Source of the DNA: Clostridiales bacterium
GTDB lineage: Bacteria > Bacillota > Clostridia > Lachnospirales > Lachnospiraceae
Assembly: GCA_021204025.1 (NCBI GenBank)
Contig: JAJQAC010000087.1
Span: 1-64,000 of the forward strand
DNA: 64,000 nucleotides
Direction: 5' to 3'
Under the pieces are notes generated by a model. The model was not told the origin of the DNA. It did no database searches and saw only the letters and a program-made list of their open reading frames with translations. The translations under genes were made by a program, and so were the position numbers. Position 1 is the first letter of the stretch, and every line of letters starts with the position of its first letter. Below are positions 37,398-46,690 of this stretch, in pieces.

Positions 37398-38696
37398 TCA
37401 GCCGACGGCTATATTTCCATCCGGATAACGGGTTCGCTCGCCCTTGTTAAAATACCAGAGCGACACGATCGTCAACGGACCCAGCCTGCCGATATACATG
37501 GTCAGAATCGAGAGCAGTTTCGCCGCGTCACACAGATCTCCGGTAATACCGGTGGAAAGTCCTGCTGTGCTGAACGCGCTGGCAACCTCAAATACGACAT
37601 CCACAAACGCCATCTCCGGATGCAGCATCAGGATCAGCCAGGAGCCGGAAATCACCACGCCCAGTCCGATCAGGGTGATGACCGTCGCCTTACGGAACGC
37701 GTCCGCCGGAATCGCGTAATGAAACGCCTTTTCTGACGTGTTCGTAGCGGCAGATTTGATGCCCTGCAGCAGTACAAATACTGTGCTCGTCTTAATGCCG
37801 CCCCCGGTAGAACCCGGAGAAGCTCCGATAAACATCAGTACAATCATCACCATGAGCCCCGCCTGGGAAAACTCACCAAGCGGATAGGTCGAAAATCCGG
37901 CGGTTCTGGCTGTAATACTGTTAAAGAACGCGCCCATCCAGGTGATGTCTTCCGTCAGACGCAACAGTATCGTACCTGTGAGAATCAGCACTGCGCTCAT
38001 CGTCAGCACAACTTTCGTGTGCATCGAAAACTTCCGCCAGCGAAACTTCTGATCCACCATCTCACGAATCACCAGAAATCCAATGCCACCAAAAAAGATC
38101 AGGATACAGGTGATCAGATTAAGGGATACATTGTCCTGATAAGGAATCAGGCTCTGTCCGCCGCCCAGGATATCAAATCCTGAATTATTAAACGCCGCCA
38201 CGGAATGAAAGAGACTGATGCCAAGCGCGTGAGACAGCGGATAATCCCGGATAAACACCAGAAAACTCAGCGCTGCCCCCGCAAGCTCGAAGGCCAGTGT
38301 TGTAAAAAGGACATTTTTCACAAAGCGGATCGTACCCCTCCCGGAATTCAGATTCATCGCCTCACGGATGATATTTCTTCCTTTTAAATTTACCTTTTTC
38401 CCCATCGCCATGATCACGCCGGCGCCGACTGCGGTAACGCCCAGGCCGCCGATCTGGATCAGCGCTCCCAGGAAGAACTGGCCCAGCGGCGTAAACGTAT
38501 CGCCGGGATCGACCGCGATCAGCCCGGTGACACAGACCGCGCTGGTAGAAGTGTACAGCGCGTCGATATAGCGCACGGTCTGCCCCGCCCGAATACTGCA
38601 GGGAAGGCTCAACAACAGCGAACCGACCAGGATGACCGCGGCAAAACCCAGCGAAATAATCCGCACGGGCGACTGATTTTTAAGAAAAGTAAACAT
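37398..38696 (-). CDS. ktrB: Potassium uptake channel subunit KtrB/TrkH
   Basis: A membrane K+ (Na+-linked) transporter of about 432 residues with eight or more helices in four pseudo-repeats. Selectivity-filter-like segments TSTSAVCVTGLI, FNNSGFDI, ITARTAGFST and AFSTAGLSTGI carry the key glycines. The start at 38696 (MFTFLKNQSPVRIISLG) has TTGAGGA upstream; the longer ORF overlaps the leader. A promoter lies about 165 bp upstream, leaving a structured leader with a GCCCGC/GCGGGC hairpin that I cannot assign to a known riboswitch. Confidence 0.92.
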   Translation of the reverse strand: MFTFLKNQSPVRIISLGFAAVILVGSLLLSLPCSIRAGQTVRYIDALYTSTSAVCVTGLIAVDPGDTFTPLGQFFLGALIQIGGLGVTAVGAGVIMAMGKKVNLKGRNIIREAMNLNSGRGTIRFVKNVLFTTLAFELAGAALSFLVFIRDYPLSHALGISLFHSVAAFNNSGFDILGGGQSLIPYQDNVSLNLITCILIFFGGIGFLVIREMVDQKFRWRKFSMHTKVVLTMSAVLILTGTILLRLTEDITWMGAFFNSITARTAGFSTYPLGEFSQAGLMVMIVLMFIGASPGSTGGGIKTSTVFVLLQGIKSAATNTSEKAFHYAIPADAFRKATVITLIGLGVVISGSWLILMLHPEMAFVDVVFEVASAFSTAGLSTGITGDLCDAAKLLSILTMYIGRLGPLTIVSLWYFNKGERTRYPDGNIAVG

Positions 38697-38863
38697 AACT
38701 GTCCTCAAATACCTCGAAATAATGTCTGCTTTATCGCCATCACCGGAAGTCGTCTTCCACGAGAGAACCACCAGAACTGCCGTTCACAGCGTTTTTCCTA
38801 TGCTACGGCAAAACAGACATGCCCGCTTCGTGCGGGCATCACCATGAATCAAATCACATTACC

Positions 38864-38892
38864 TTTATAACACATCCGCTATGGAGGTGCAA
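38864..38892 (-). promoter_or_regulatory. Promoter of ktrBA
   Basis: TTGCAC and TATAAA on the minus strand are 17 bp apart. The leader to the ktrB start is about 160 nt and contains a perfect GCCCGC/GCGGGC hairpin at 38821-38837. Confidence 0.6.
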
Positions 38893-38919
38893 GAAAAGAT
38901 TTCTACCTGCTGAAAATTC

Positions 38920-38948
38920 TTGACAACGCGGCGGGTTTATCTTATGAT
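38920..38948 (+). promoter_or_regulatory. Promoter of the PRTase-like gene
   Basis: TTGACA and TATGAT are 17 bp apart, divergent from the ktrBA promoter. Confidence 0.75.
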
Positions 38949-39025
38949 CTTTTTAGATTTCAGATGGATATGATTTTATCATCTGATATACAAATAATAA
39001 ATTCTACCACTCATTTATAAAACTA

Positions 39026-39051
39026 AACCGGTTTTCTGCGTAAAACCGGTT
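39026..39051 (+). promoter_or_regulatory. Terminator-like hairpin in the leader of the PRTase-like gene
   Basis: AACCGGTTTT and AAAACCGGTT form a 10-bp stem with a 6-base loop, followed by ATTTTAT. It lies between promoter and coding region and downstream of a CAGATG/CATCTG hairpin, so attenuation is possible. Confidence 0.5.
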
Positions 39052-39089
39052 ATTTTATAGAATAATCTGTACGAAGGGGAGGAACGGGA

Positions 39090-40178
39090 ATGGGTAACTG
39101 GAGCGAAACCTTTCTTGTTCGTGAATTTTCCGAACAGGGAGTCGACTGCTACCGCCTGCAGGGAGGCGGCTATGAAAATGAATATTACATTGTATCAGAG
39201 GCTGAGACAAGAAAACTTCTGAACACCCCTGAGATTGTCGGATATGAGGTTTATCACTGTCTGATCCCGGCGACAGCCCAGATGATGTATTATTTTAAAG
39301 AGCACAAAAAGGTTACCACCGCCAACATTCTTTCCATTCTCCGCGGAGCCCTGAATTATCCACTGGAGGAAAGCTGCTACCGCGAGCACATCCGGGTACA
39401 TGACATCAGCTTCCTGTCCAGCGAACGAGTCTTTCACCAAAATGAAATCGCCGGCCTGGAGATCAAATACAGCAAGCTGACCATGGTTCCGGACAGCACC
39501 CTGCTGATCGGCGATATCATCGCGACCGGCGAGACTCTGATCCATTGCCTGAGCTATGTGACAGAATTTTACCGGCGCAATGGCGCGAAACTGCGCAATA
39601 TCATTATCTTTACCATCGGCGGCACGATCGGGATCACCCTTCTCGAAAAGCTGACCAAGGACATCCGCGAGTTCTGGCCGGATTTTGAGGGATTCATTGC
39701 CGTCTACTATGAAGGCATTTTCAGTGTCTACCAGGACAAAGGCGTATCCGGCATCAACGTCGTAAACGTCGACTTTTACTGGAAGAATGGCATCGTCGCC
39801 CCGGAATTCCGCCGGGAAACCCTGTCCATGCGCGATCCTCTGTTTGAAAAATGTATCATCTACGACGGCGGCGCCAGACGCTATGAGATCCACGAGCATG
39901 TCCGTGAGGTTCTCGAGTTCTGGGAAGGCATCCTGGCACGCGCCGATCAGATCGACTTCAAAGAACTGCTGGACGAAAAGCTCGGATATCCGACGCCCGT
40001 CAGTTATGAAGACTGGCTCCATTATAATCACTATGAAAAAATCGATCCCGTTCAGACGACCTGGCTGTACCGTCAGGAACTGGGTTACATAGAAAGCCTG
40101 AAGGGAGTAACTTTAAAGGAAATCGCTGAACAGCGGATTCTGGAGTTTAAGACTGCGCTTCGCAAGTATATTTTGTGA
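39090..40178 (+). CDS. Phosphoribosyltransferase-like protein, function unknown
   Basis: A 362-residue soluble protein that I cannot assign to a named family. The segment LLIGDIIATGETLIHC near residue 145 resembles the PRPP-binding loop of type I phosphoribosyltransferases (acidic residues, then TGxTL). A preceding ILSILRGALNYPLEE segment fits the PRTase Rossmann-like core. About 150 further residues at the C-terminus have no recognisable motif. GGGGAGG precedes ATG 39090. It has its own promoter and hairpin-containing leader and no same-strand partner. Repeat copy C lies just downstream. Confidence 0.6.
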   Translation: MGNWSETFLVREFSEQGVDCYRLQGGGYENEYYIVSEAETRKLLNTPEIVGYEVYHCLIPATAQMMYYFKEHKKVTTANILSILRGALNYPLEESCYREHIRVHDISFLSSERVFHQNEIAGLEIKYSKLTMVPDSTLLIGDIIATGETLIHCLSYVTEFYRRNGAKLRNIIIFTIGGTIGITLLEKLTKDIREFWPDFEGFIAVYYEGIFSVYQDKGVSGINVVNVDFYWKNGIVAPEFRRETLSMRDPLFEKCIIYDGGARRYEIHEHVREVLEFWEGILARADQIDFKELLDEKLGYPTPVSYEDWLHYNHYEKIDPVQTTWLYRQELGYIESLKGVTLKEIAEQRILEFKTALRKYIL

Positions 40179-40259
40179 ACCTGCGAACCGACAGAGATAT
40201 TATGAGATCCTGTTATGCAGAATCCCTTAATCGATGGAACAAAGCTATAATTATTATAT

Positions 40260-40462
40260 GCCAATAAAATAGTCACTGAGAGAAAAGAATATCTGTAGAG
40301 GACATTTTTCACGTCGGCACTTAGTAAGCAGGATGCTTTTCCTGCGAACTTATGCCTCAGTATCCCTATGACGTGCCAGTGACACGTCATAGGGAGTACC
40401 GCTACGTGAAAATCTAAGCGAGAGCGGTCCTCGGAAGATATTCTTTTCTCTCAGTGACGGAC
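40260..40462 (+). repeat. Palindromic repeat family, copy C (203 bp, with extra hairpin)
   Basis: Begins GCCAATAAAATAGTCACTGAG and ends CTCAGTGACGGAC. The outer arms GAGAGAAAAGAATATCT and AGATATTCTTTTCTCTC are exact complements. GTCACTGAG pairs with CTCAGTGAC, where copies A and B have GTCCCTGAG with CTCAGGGAC. About 43 bp are inserted in the core, themselves a hairpin TCCCTATGACGTG / CACGTCATAGGGA. Confidence 0.9.
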
Positions 40463-40485
40463 GATTGACAACTTATCCTTGGAGA

Positions 40486-41079
40486 CTATGCCAGTCCCTC
40501 TGCCCGCATCTCCTCCTGAATCGTTGCCTCACACGCGCGCATCGCCTGCAGGGTCTTATCCAGCAGTTCGTTGAGCTCGATCCCCAGCATCTGCGCGCCC
40601 TGTTCGATCACTGCACGGGAACATCCCGCCGCAAAACTGGCGCTCTTGTACTTTTTCTTTAACGATTTGAGTTCCATATCCTGAGTACTCTTTGACGGGC
40701 GGATCAGCGCCGCCGCCCAGATCAGGCCGGTCAGTTCATCTACCGCAAAGAGTGTTTTCTCCATCTCATGCTCTGGTTTGATATCCACCGTCAGTCCATA
40801 TCCATGGCTGCACACCGCATGAATGATATCTTCTCCGACTCCACCCTCCCGCAGCAGCTCCGGCGCCTTGATACAATGCTGCTCCGGATAACGCTCAAAA
40901 TCAATATCATGAAGCAGACCGACGATGCCCCAGTATTCCTCATCCTCGCCGTAACCTTCTTCCTTCGCAAACCATTTCATAACGCCCTCGACTGTCAGCG
41001 CATGCTGGATGTGAAACGGATCCTGATTGTATTGTTTCAGAAGCGCAAAGGCTTCCTCGCGTGAAATATGTTCTTTCAT
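40486..41079 (-). CDS. HD domain-containing hydrolase
   Basis: A protein of about 197 residues of the HD (HDIG-like) phosphohydrolase superfamily. Metal ligands are seen in QHALTVEGVMKW and WGIVGLLHDIDFERYPEQH, then AVCSHGYGL and AVDELTGLIWAAALI, a common set in small clostridial HD proteins annotated as hydrolases. The start at 41079 (MKEHISREEAFALLK) has GAGGAAT upstream. The substrate is unknown. It is convergent with the PRTase-like gene, with repeat copy C between them. Confidence 0.85.
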   Translation of the reverse strand: MKEHISREEAFALLKQYNQDPFHIQHALTVEGVMKWFAKEEGYGEDEEYWGIVGLLHDIDFERYPEQHCIKAPELLREGGVGEDIIHAVCSHGYGLTVDIKPEHEMEKTLFAVDELTGLIWAAALIRPSKSTQDMELKSLKKKYKSASFAAGCSRAVIEQGAQMLGIELNELLDKTLQAMRACEATIQEEMRAEGLA

Positions 41080-41269
41080 GGTAATTCCTCCTGATTTGGC
41101 ACAAACGGTCAATATTTATAAACCTATTTTTATCATAGGTTTATCATTATTGAATATCAATATACTCTCTTTCCTTCCTGTTGTCAATTCGTTTGTTACA
41201 GGTAACCGGCATCGCCGCCGATCTGCTCTTCATCTTTATCCGTACTTCCCATCCGTTCGCAGACAACAG

Positions 41270-41875
41270 CTACCCCTCCGGCAGTTCCACAATATAATGA
41301 TCATACGCATTGACCACAATCGTATCCTGATACCGGTCTTTCCTGACAAACCCGCCATAATTGGCGTGGACGTGCCCATGGACAAAAAGTTTTGGGCGAT
41401 ATTGTTCCAGCATCGCCCGGAAACACTCAAATCCTCTGTGCGGACGGTCCTGCAGATCATGAATGCCGGCTGCCGGCGCGTGAGTTACCAGGATATCGAT
41501 TCCCCGGTGGCGGATCAGCTTCCACCAGAGCTGCAGGATCCGCCGGCGCATCTGCCCCTCTGTGTATTGCTGCGGAGCGCCCGGATGGTACTGCATACTT
41601 CCGCCCAGTCCCAGGATCCGCAGACCCTTATAGACATAAATAGTATCTTCGATACAGATACAGCCGCCAGGCAGTTTTGTCTCCTCCGCCGCCCACTTAT
41701 CATGATTTCCCAGTATATACAAAACCGGCGCGTGACACAGCGTCGCGAAAAATTCCAGATATTCCGGCTCCAGATCGCCGCACGCAAGGATCAGGTCGAT
41801 TCCGTCAAGTTTCCCCGGGAGATAGCAGTCGTAGAGGTATTTTGATTCGATGTCAGCCAAAACCAGTATTTTCAT
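41270..41875 (-). CDS. Metallophosphoesterase (calcineurin-like)
   Basis: A 201-residue phosphoesterase with the family's metal motifs in order: ADIESKYLYD (usually D-x-H), LACGDLEPEYLEF, ILGNHDKW, LVTHAPAAGIHD and FVHGHVHANYGG. The first motif here lacks the usual His (ADIESKY rather than DxH), which may alter one metal site. The substrate is unknown. It begins 24 bp after the BMP-domain gene, so they are probably co-transcribed. Confidence 0.88.
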   Translation of the reverse strand: MKILVLADIESKYLYDCYLPGKLDGIDLILACGDLEPEYLEFFATLCHAPVLYILGNHDKWAAEETKLPGGCICIEDTIYVYKGLRILGLGGSMQYHPGAPQQYTEGQMRRRILQLWWKLIRHRGIDILVTHAPAAGIHDLQDRPHRGFECFRAMLEQYRPKLFVHGHVHANYGGFVRKDRYQDTIVVNAYDHYIVELPEG

Positions 41876-41899
41876 TTCTTTATTCTCGTTTCGTCATTC

Positions 41900-43777
41900 T
41901 CATTTCGTTTCCCCGATCACATTGCTGCACAGCCAGTCGGTATGAATAATTTCCTGAGCAGTCAGATCACGGTCTTTTTCTCCCACTATGATTCCACTTT
42001 GCGTATATATCTGTCCATGGAACGGATGAAACGCCCCACTTTTTACTCCGTTTTTCAGAAAATTGATCAGGCGGTTCGTTCCGACCGGAAGGTTCTCCGA
42101 GCAGAAAAGATCCACCACATCCGCGGACATTCCCCACCAGTAGCTGACCGCCCGGCCTGTCTTTTTGGGCTTTGGTTCCAGTACGGAATGGCTCGAATAG
42201 CGAATCAGCTTCTCGTAAAACACTCCCCAGTCCAGAACAGCCGCGGCCAGATTTTCCACCGAACCGTCAGGCAGCTTGTGATAAAGGCCGAATTTGCGCG
42301 AAGGATGCGCCGGCGTAATCATGTCGTCGCCGGATATATAATGAACCCCTTCTTTTTCCAGTTCCTGCTCCAGATGCGTATAATCATCTTCTTTCCCGGA
42401 CCATTTCAGGTAGATCTTTACACGAGGATTGATCATACTTGCCCCGACCGCAAAGGCGTTGACATTTGCCAGCACACCATAAACCGGGAAATCCGCGATA
42501 TACCCCAGTTTATCATCTCCGCTCACCGCCGCAGCCAGAGCCCCCATCAGGAACTTTGATTCATAGCCTCTGGCAAAATAAGTATCAATCGAGGAGTAAT
42601 TATTATCAACCGAACAGTTGAAAAATTTGACCTCCGGATGCTGCACGGCAGCTTTTACCAGATAAGGCTGCATCAGAGGATCCACGGCAAATATCATATT
42701 ACAATGATCGGCCAGAGCCTGCTCCACAGCTGCCTCTGTATTCTCCGGGGCTCCGATACTATCATAAACACAGGTACGAAGTTTTCCGTCAAAACATTTT
42801 GCCAGATGACTCCTTCCCAGATCATGCGAATACGTCCAGCTTGACGTCTCTCTGGTACGCGAATACAAAAAGCCCAGCTTAAACCGCTCCGGCACAAGGC
42901 TCTCCGCAGACGGAAACAGCCAGTTAAAGAGCTTTCCCGCTCCGCTTTCCGGTTCTTCCTCCCTGGGCTGCTCGACACGCTCCACCTCGCCGCCGCTCGC
43001 TGACAGTTCCAGTTCCTGCCACATCTCCGTCAGATCCTGGCCAATCTGCCTCTCTGTCTGTTCCTTCGCGTGATCATAGCCGAATATCTCGATATATTTC
43101 AGGAAGGCGTCTGCGGCAGTCATCCGCAGCTTTTCCGTCCTCGCAGCCGCAAAAGCCGAGGAAAAGAGATGAAAAACCAGCGAAAAGTCTTTCTGCTCCT
43201 CTTCTGACCAGACCTCGTCCTCCTTTTTTCCCATGGCGGCGAGCAGCTTTTTATACCCGCCCTCCTGAGAGAACCAGACGTCACAGTTAAAGGAGACCTG
43301 ATAAAAATCCAGGAATTCATAATACAGCCGGATATCGTGATCATTGGTTCGCTTCGGCACCATCCGCGTCACGCGGCCGGTTATGCTGTAAGCCTGGACG
43401 TATTTCAGAACGCTCACCCGCTTATTGCCCTCCTGGACATAATAGCGGTTCATAAATTCATATGCTTTGATCGGATCGTGGATTCCCTCCTCGATCTGAT
43501 GCTCATAAACAGACGACCATTTATCCGCAAATTCCGTATTTTCCGGCATCAAAGGCATGAAATTGCTTGCAAAAGCCTGTGTACGTCCCTGCGTCCGGGT
43601 TCCCACAATCTTTTCCAGTGGGATATCTACCAGCCCAAGGCTCACCTCGGATACAATTTCTGTATTTGCCAGGATATCATCCAGTACCGGCAAGTAGGGA
43701 TATTCCCCCTTTGATACATTTTCCTGGTAACGTTTGCGGCCACGCCTCAGTGCCCCCGCGTAATCATACATTGCCAT
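41900..43777 (-). CDS. Cytosolic BMP-domain protein fused to a ParB/Srx-like N-terminal domain
   Basis: A 625-residue protein in two parts. Residues ~40-150 contain VDIPLEKIVGTRTQGRTQAF and YYVQEGNKRVSVLKYVQAYS, reminiscent of ParB/sulfiredoxin-like nucleotide-binding domains. From about residue 295 it resembles BMP/Med nucleoside-binding proteins of ABC transporters: KLGFLYSRT, EVKFFNCSVDNNYSSI and SKFLMGALAAAVS. There is no signal peptide or lipobox, unlike true BMP lipoproteins, so it likely senses a ligand inside the cell. No permease or ATPase adjoins it. The role is inferred only. Confidence 0.72.
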   Translation of the reverse strand: MAMYDYAGALRRGRKRYQENVSKGEYPYLPVLDDILANTEIVSEVSLGLVDIPLEKIVGTRTQGRTQAFASNFMPLMPENTEFADKWSSVYEHQIEEGIHDPIKAYEFMNRYYVQEGNKRVSVLKYVQAYSITGRVTRMVPKRTNDHDIRLYYEFLDFYQVSFNCDVWFSQEGGYKKLLAAMGKKEDEVWSEEEQKDFSLVFHLFSSAFAAARTEKLRMTAADAFLKYIEIFGYDHAKEQTERQIGQDLTEMWQELELSASGGEVERVEQPREEEPESGAGKLFNWLFPSAESLVPERFKLGFLYSRTRETSSWTYSHDLGRSHLAKCFDGKLRTCVYDSIGAPENTEAAVEQALADHCNMIFAVDPLMQPYLVKAAVQHPEVKFFNCSVDNNYSSIDTYFARGYESKFLMGALAAAVSGDDKLGYIADFPVYGVLANVNAFAVGASMINPRVKIYLKWSGKEDDYTHLEQELEKEGVHYISGDDMITPAHPSRKFGLYHKLPDGSVENLAAAVLDWGVFYEKLIRYSSHSVLEPKPKKTGRAVSYWWGMSADVVDLFCSENLPVGTNRLINFLKNGVKSGAFHPFHGQIYTQSGIIVGEKDRDLTAQEIIHTDWLCSNVIGETK

Positions 43778-43924
43778 AAGTTTGCCTCCTTTCTGTCAGG
43801 AACGCGAACGCTCCGCCGACGCTCCCGCGCTCGTTCGATCACATACCCGATTCATAATCGAGATTACACTGTTCACCGAATACATGCAAACACCTATCCG
43901 GAGCTCTGAGAACTAACTCCCACG

Positions 43925-45709
43925 CTACATTCGCTCCGGTGCCGAGAATCCCAGCACTCCGATACACGCTTCCAGGACATCCTTCACCAGCATAACCAGC
44001 GCAATCCATCCGGCGCGCCTCTCTTTGTCCTCCTCCGTCAGGATCTTTGTCTCATGGTAAAAGCTGTTAAAAGCATTGGACAGTTCATAGATATACTGGC
44101 AGATCTTGTGCGGCGCTGTTTCTTCAAACGCCGTCTCCATCACCTCACTGTAACGGGCCAGCAACAATATCACAGCTTTCTCCGTGCCGCTCTTTGCCGG
44201 GAGAATCTTTCCCTCGTTTGTTTCCTGCTCCAGCGCACGGTATTTCGCCAGGATCGACTTAATACGCACAATCGTATACAGAATATACGGTCCGGTATTG
44301 CCCTCAAAAGAAGTAAAACGATCAATATCAAAAATATAATCTTTTGACGCCTGATTAGAAAGATCTCCATACTTCAGCGCCGCCAGCCCGACGATCCGCG
44401 CCGTCTCATGGGCTTCGTCCTCCGACACCGTCCGGTTTTCCATGATCCGCCCGTATACCGCCTCATTGATATCTGCGATCAGATGTTCGAGACGCATTAC
44501 ACCGCCGTCACGGGTCTTAAACGGCTTGCCGTCCTTTCCATTCATCGTGCCGAACCCGATATGGATCATCGGTATCTCCGGCTTTACATATCCCGCCTTC
44601 TTTGCCACACGGAAAACCTGTATAAAATGAAGTTCCTGCCGCTTATCCGTAATATAGACATACTTCACCGGTGAGAAATCCTTTTCCCGCTCGATGATCG
44701 TCCCCAGATCCGAGGTCGCGTACAGAGCAGCTCCGTCCGACTTGCGCACGATACAGGGCGGCAGTTCCTTGCGGTCTCCCGGCTGTGCGATATCCACAAC
44801 CAGCGCACCCTCGCTCTCATAAGCCAGACCCTGATCCTGCAGATCCTGAATCAGCCACGGAATATACTCCTCCGCGTCGCTTTCTCCCTTCCAGAGATCA
44901 AAATGGACGTCCAGATTGTCATAATTTTTTTTCAAGTCTGCCAGCGACACCTTCATAATCTGCTTCCAGATTGCAAGGAACGGCTCGTAGCCATTCTGCA
45001 GGCGGAAGGTCGCCTCCTGTGCCCGCGCGCGGAATGTATCATCCTTCTTGGACTTTGCGCTTGCCGCCGGATAGATTTCTTCCAGCTCTCCAATCGTAAA
45101 CGGCGCCTCTTGCGGATATTCTCCGGTGTAATTTTCATCAAAATAGACCAGTTCCGGCTGGCGATCCCGCAGTTCCTCAATAATCAGTCCCATCTGCAGT
45201 CCCCAGTCGCCCAGATGAACGTCCCCGATCATGTGATAGCCGAGATAATTACCCATTCTCTTAACTGCCTCACCGATCACTGCTGAACGCAAATGTCCCA
45301 CATGCAGCGGTTTCGCCACGTTTGCTCCGCCGTAATCCACAATTACAGTCTCACCATGTCCCGGTTCCTCCAGGCCAAACTTGTCCGCACTGCGCATCTC
45401 ATTCATATAATCTGCCAGATAGCTTTCATCGAGACGCAGATTAATAAATCCCGGCATCACGGCGTCAATTTCGGAAAAAACCTTCCCTCCGGAGACTTCT
45501 GCCTCCGCCATCACAACGTCCACCACCTGCGCGGCAATCTCAATTGGTTTCTTCTTATAAACTTTGGCCGCGGCCATCGCCCCGTTACACTGGTACTCAC
45601 ATAAATCCGGGCGGTTAGAGAGCACAACCTTCGCGTAGCTCCCGTCATATCCACACTCAGTAAAAGCGGCCTGCATCCGCTCTGTTATGATATCGATTAA
45701 CTTTTTCAC
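43925..45709 (-). CDS. argS: Arginine-tRNA ligase
   Basis: A 594-residue class I synthetase. It has the N-terminal Add-1-like domain, the HIGH-type motif AKPLHVGHLRSAVIGEA near residue 130 and the C-terminal helical anticodon domain with SNAFNSFYHETKIL. A canonical KMSK is not evident (KPFKTRDGGVMRL region), as is common in ArgRS. The start is a GTG at 45709 with GAGGAGA upstream. It begins 63 bp after aroD, in the same direction. Confidence 0.95.
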   Translation of the reverse strand: MKKLIDIITERMQAAFTECGYDGSYAKVVLSNRPDLCEYQCNGAMAAAKVYKKKPIEIAAQVVDVVMAEAEVSGGKVFSEIDAVMPGFINLRLDESYLADYMNEMRSADKFGLEEPGHGETVIVDYGGANVAKPLHVGHLRSAVIGEAVKRMGNYLGYHMIGDVHLGDWGLQMGLIIEELRDRQPELVYFDENYTGEYPQEAPFTIGELEEIYPAASAKSKKDDTFRARAQEATFRLQNGYEPFLAIWKQIMKVSLADLKKNYDNLDVHFDLWKGESDAEEYIPWLIQDLQDQGLAYESEGALVVDIAQPGDRKELPPCIVRKSDGAALYATSDLGTIIEREKDFSPVKYVYITDKRQELHFIQVFRVAKKAGYVKPEIPMIHIGFGTMNGKDGKPFKTRDGGVMRLEHLIADINEAVYGRIMENRTVSEDEAHETARIVGLAALKYGDLSNQASKDYIFDIDRFTSFEGNTGPYILYTIVRIKSILAKYRALEQETNEGKILPAKSGTEKAVILLLARYSEVMETAFEETAPHKICQYIYELSNAFNSFYHETKILTEEDKERRAGWIALVMLVKDVLEACIGVLGFSAPERM

Positions 45710-45772
45710 GTTTTATCTCCTCGTTTTTCTTCTCAAATTACCGTCCTCTGCACCCCGGAATTCTCCATCCGC

Positions 45773-46585
45773 TCAGCGATTTCCCAGAACACCTCCGTGG
45801 ATGATATCCAGCACCGTCTGCAAATCCTCTGCTCCGATCTGGCCCGGCGCGGAAGCTTTCTTAGCCGCGCCGAATGTCAGCGCGGAACCAAAGCTCTCTC
45901 CTACCAGGCGGCTCACCACACCCATCGACGACATGGACATTGCGATCACCGGCGTCTCATCGTGCTTTTCATTCATCTCAATGACCGCAGACAAAAGTGT
46001 CAGCACATCCTGTCTGCAGCGCGGCATCACAGCCATCTTGACAAGATCCGCTCCACACTCCTGCATCCGGCACATCCGGCTGATCATCTCTTCTTCTGGC
46101 GGCGTCGCGGCAAAATCATGGCTGGAAGCAACCACTTTTACCGGATACTGATGGAGAGCGGCCGTAAATTCTTTCATATGACTCCCTGCTGTCAATAATT
46201 CCACGTCAATCAGATCCGCAGCTCCACTCTTCGCGAGCGTCTCATTTAACTGTTCATATTCCGCCTGTGTCAATGTCCTCTCGCCGCCTTCCGCTTTTGT
46301 GCGAAACGTAAAGAGCAGCGGCTTCTCTCCCAGGATCTCGCGAAGCCGAAGCGCGGTCTCTTTCATCCGCAGGATCATATGTGCAAAAGGATCATCCGCC
46401 TTATCGCAGGCTTCCTGAAACGCTTCCGCATACCAGTCCGCTCTCCACTCGACCACATCGGCCGGAAGCTCCGTAATCTCCCTCGCCGCCTCCAGAATCT
46501 CATCCAATGTCTGACCAACAATCGGCACACAGATCTTCGGACGCCCCTCACCGATTACCACATTTCTCACTGTCACTGTTTTCAC
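45773..46585 (-). CDS. aroD: 3-Dehydroquinate dehydratase, type I
   Basis: A shikimate-pathway enzyme of about 270 residues. The Schiff-base lysine is in CGADLVKMAVMPRC, and the catalytic His is in VKVVASSHDF. I place the start at GTG 46585 (reading VKTVTVRNVVIGEG), with AAAGGAGA upstream. The ORF track's 343-residue version would read back through repeat element E and add a Pro/Arg-rich stretch unlike any dehydratase. It lies between argS and efp. Confidence 0.93.
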   Translation of the reverse strand: MKTVTVRNVVIGEGRPKICVPIVGQTLDEILEAAREITELPADVVEWRADWYAEAFQEACDKADDPFAHMILRMKETALRLREILGEKPLLFTFRTKAEGGERTLTQAEYEQLNETLAKSGAADLIDVELLTAGSHMKEFTAALHQYPVKVVASSHDFAATPPEEEMISRMCRMQECGADLVKMAVMPRCRQDVLTLLSAVIEMNEKHDETPVIAMSMSSMGVVSRLVGESFGSALTFGAAKKASAPGQIGAEDLQTVLDIIHGGVLGNR

Positions 46586-46690
46586 GACATACTCTCCTTT
46601 CGCCGCAAAATTTCTTTCCTGACTCTGCGATCGAGTAGGAGGCGGCTTTTTCGCCTCATACTCGCTGCGCCGGTTGCTGTATGCCAGTGG

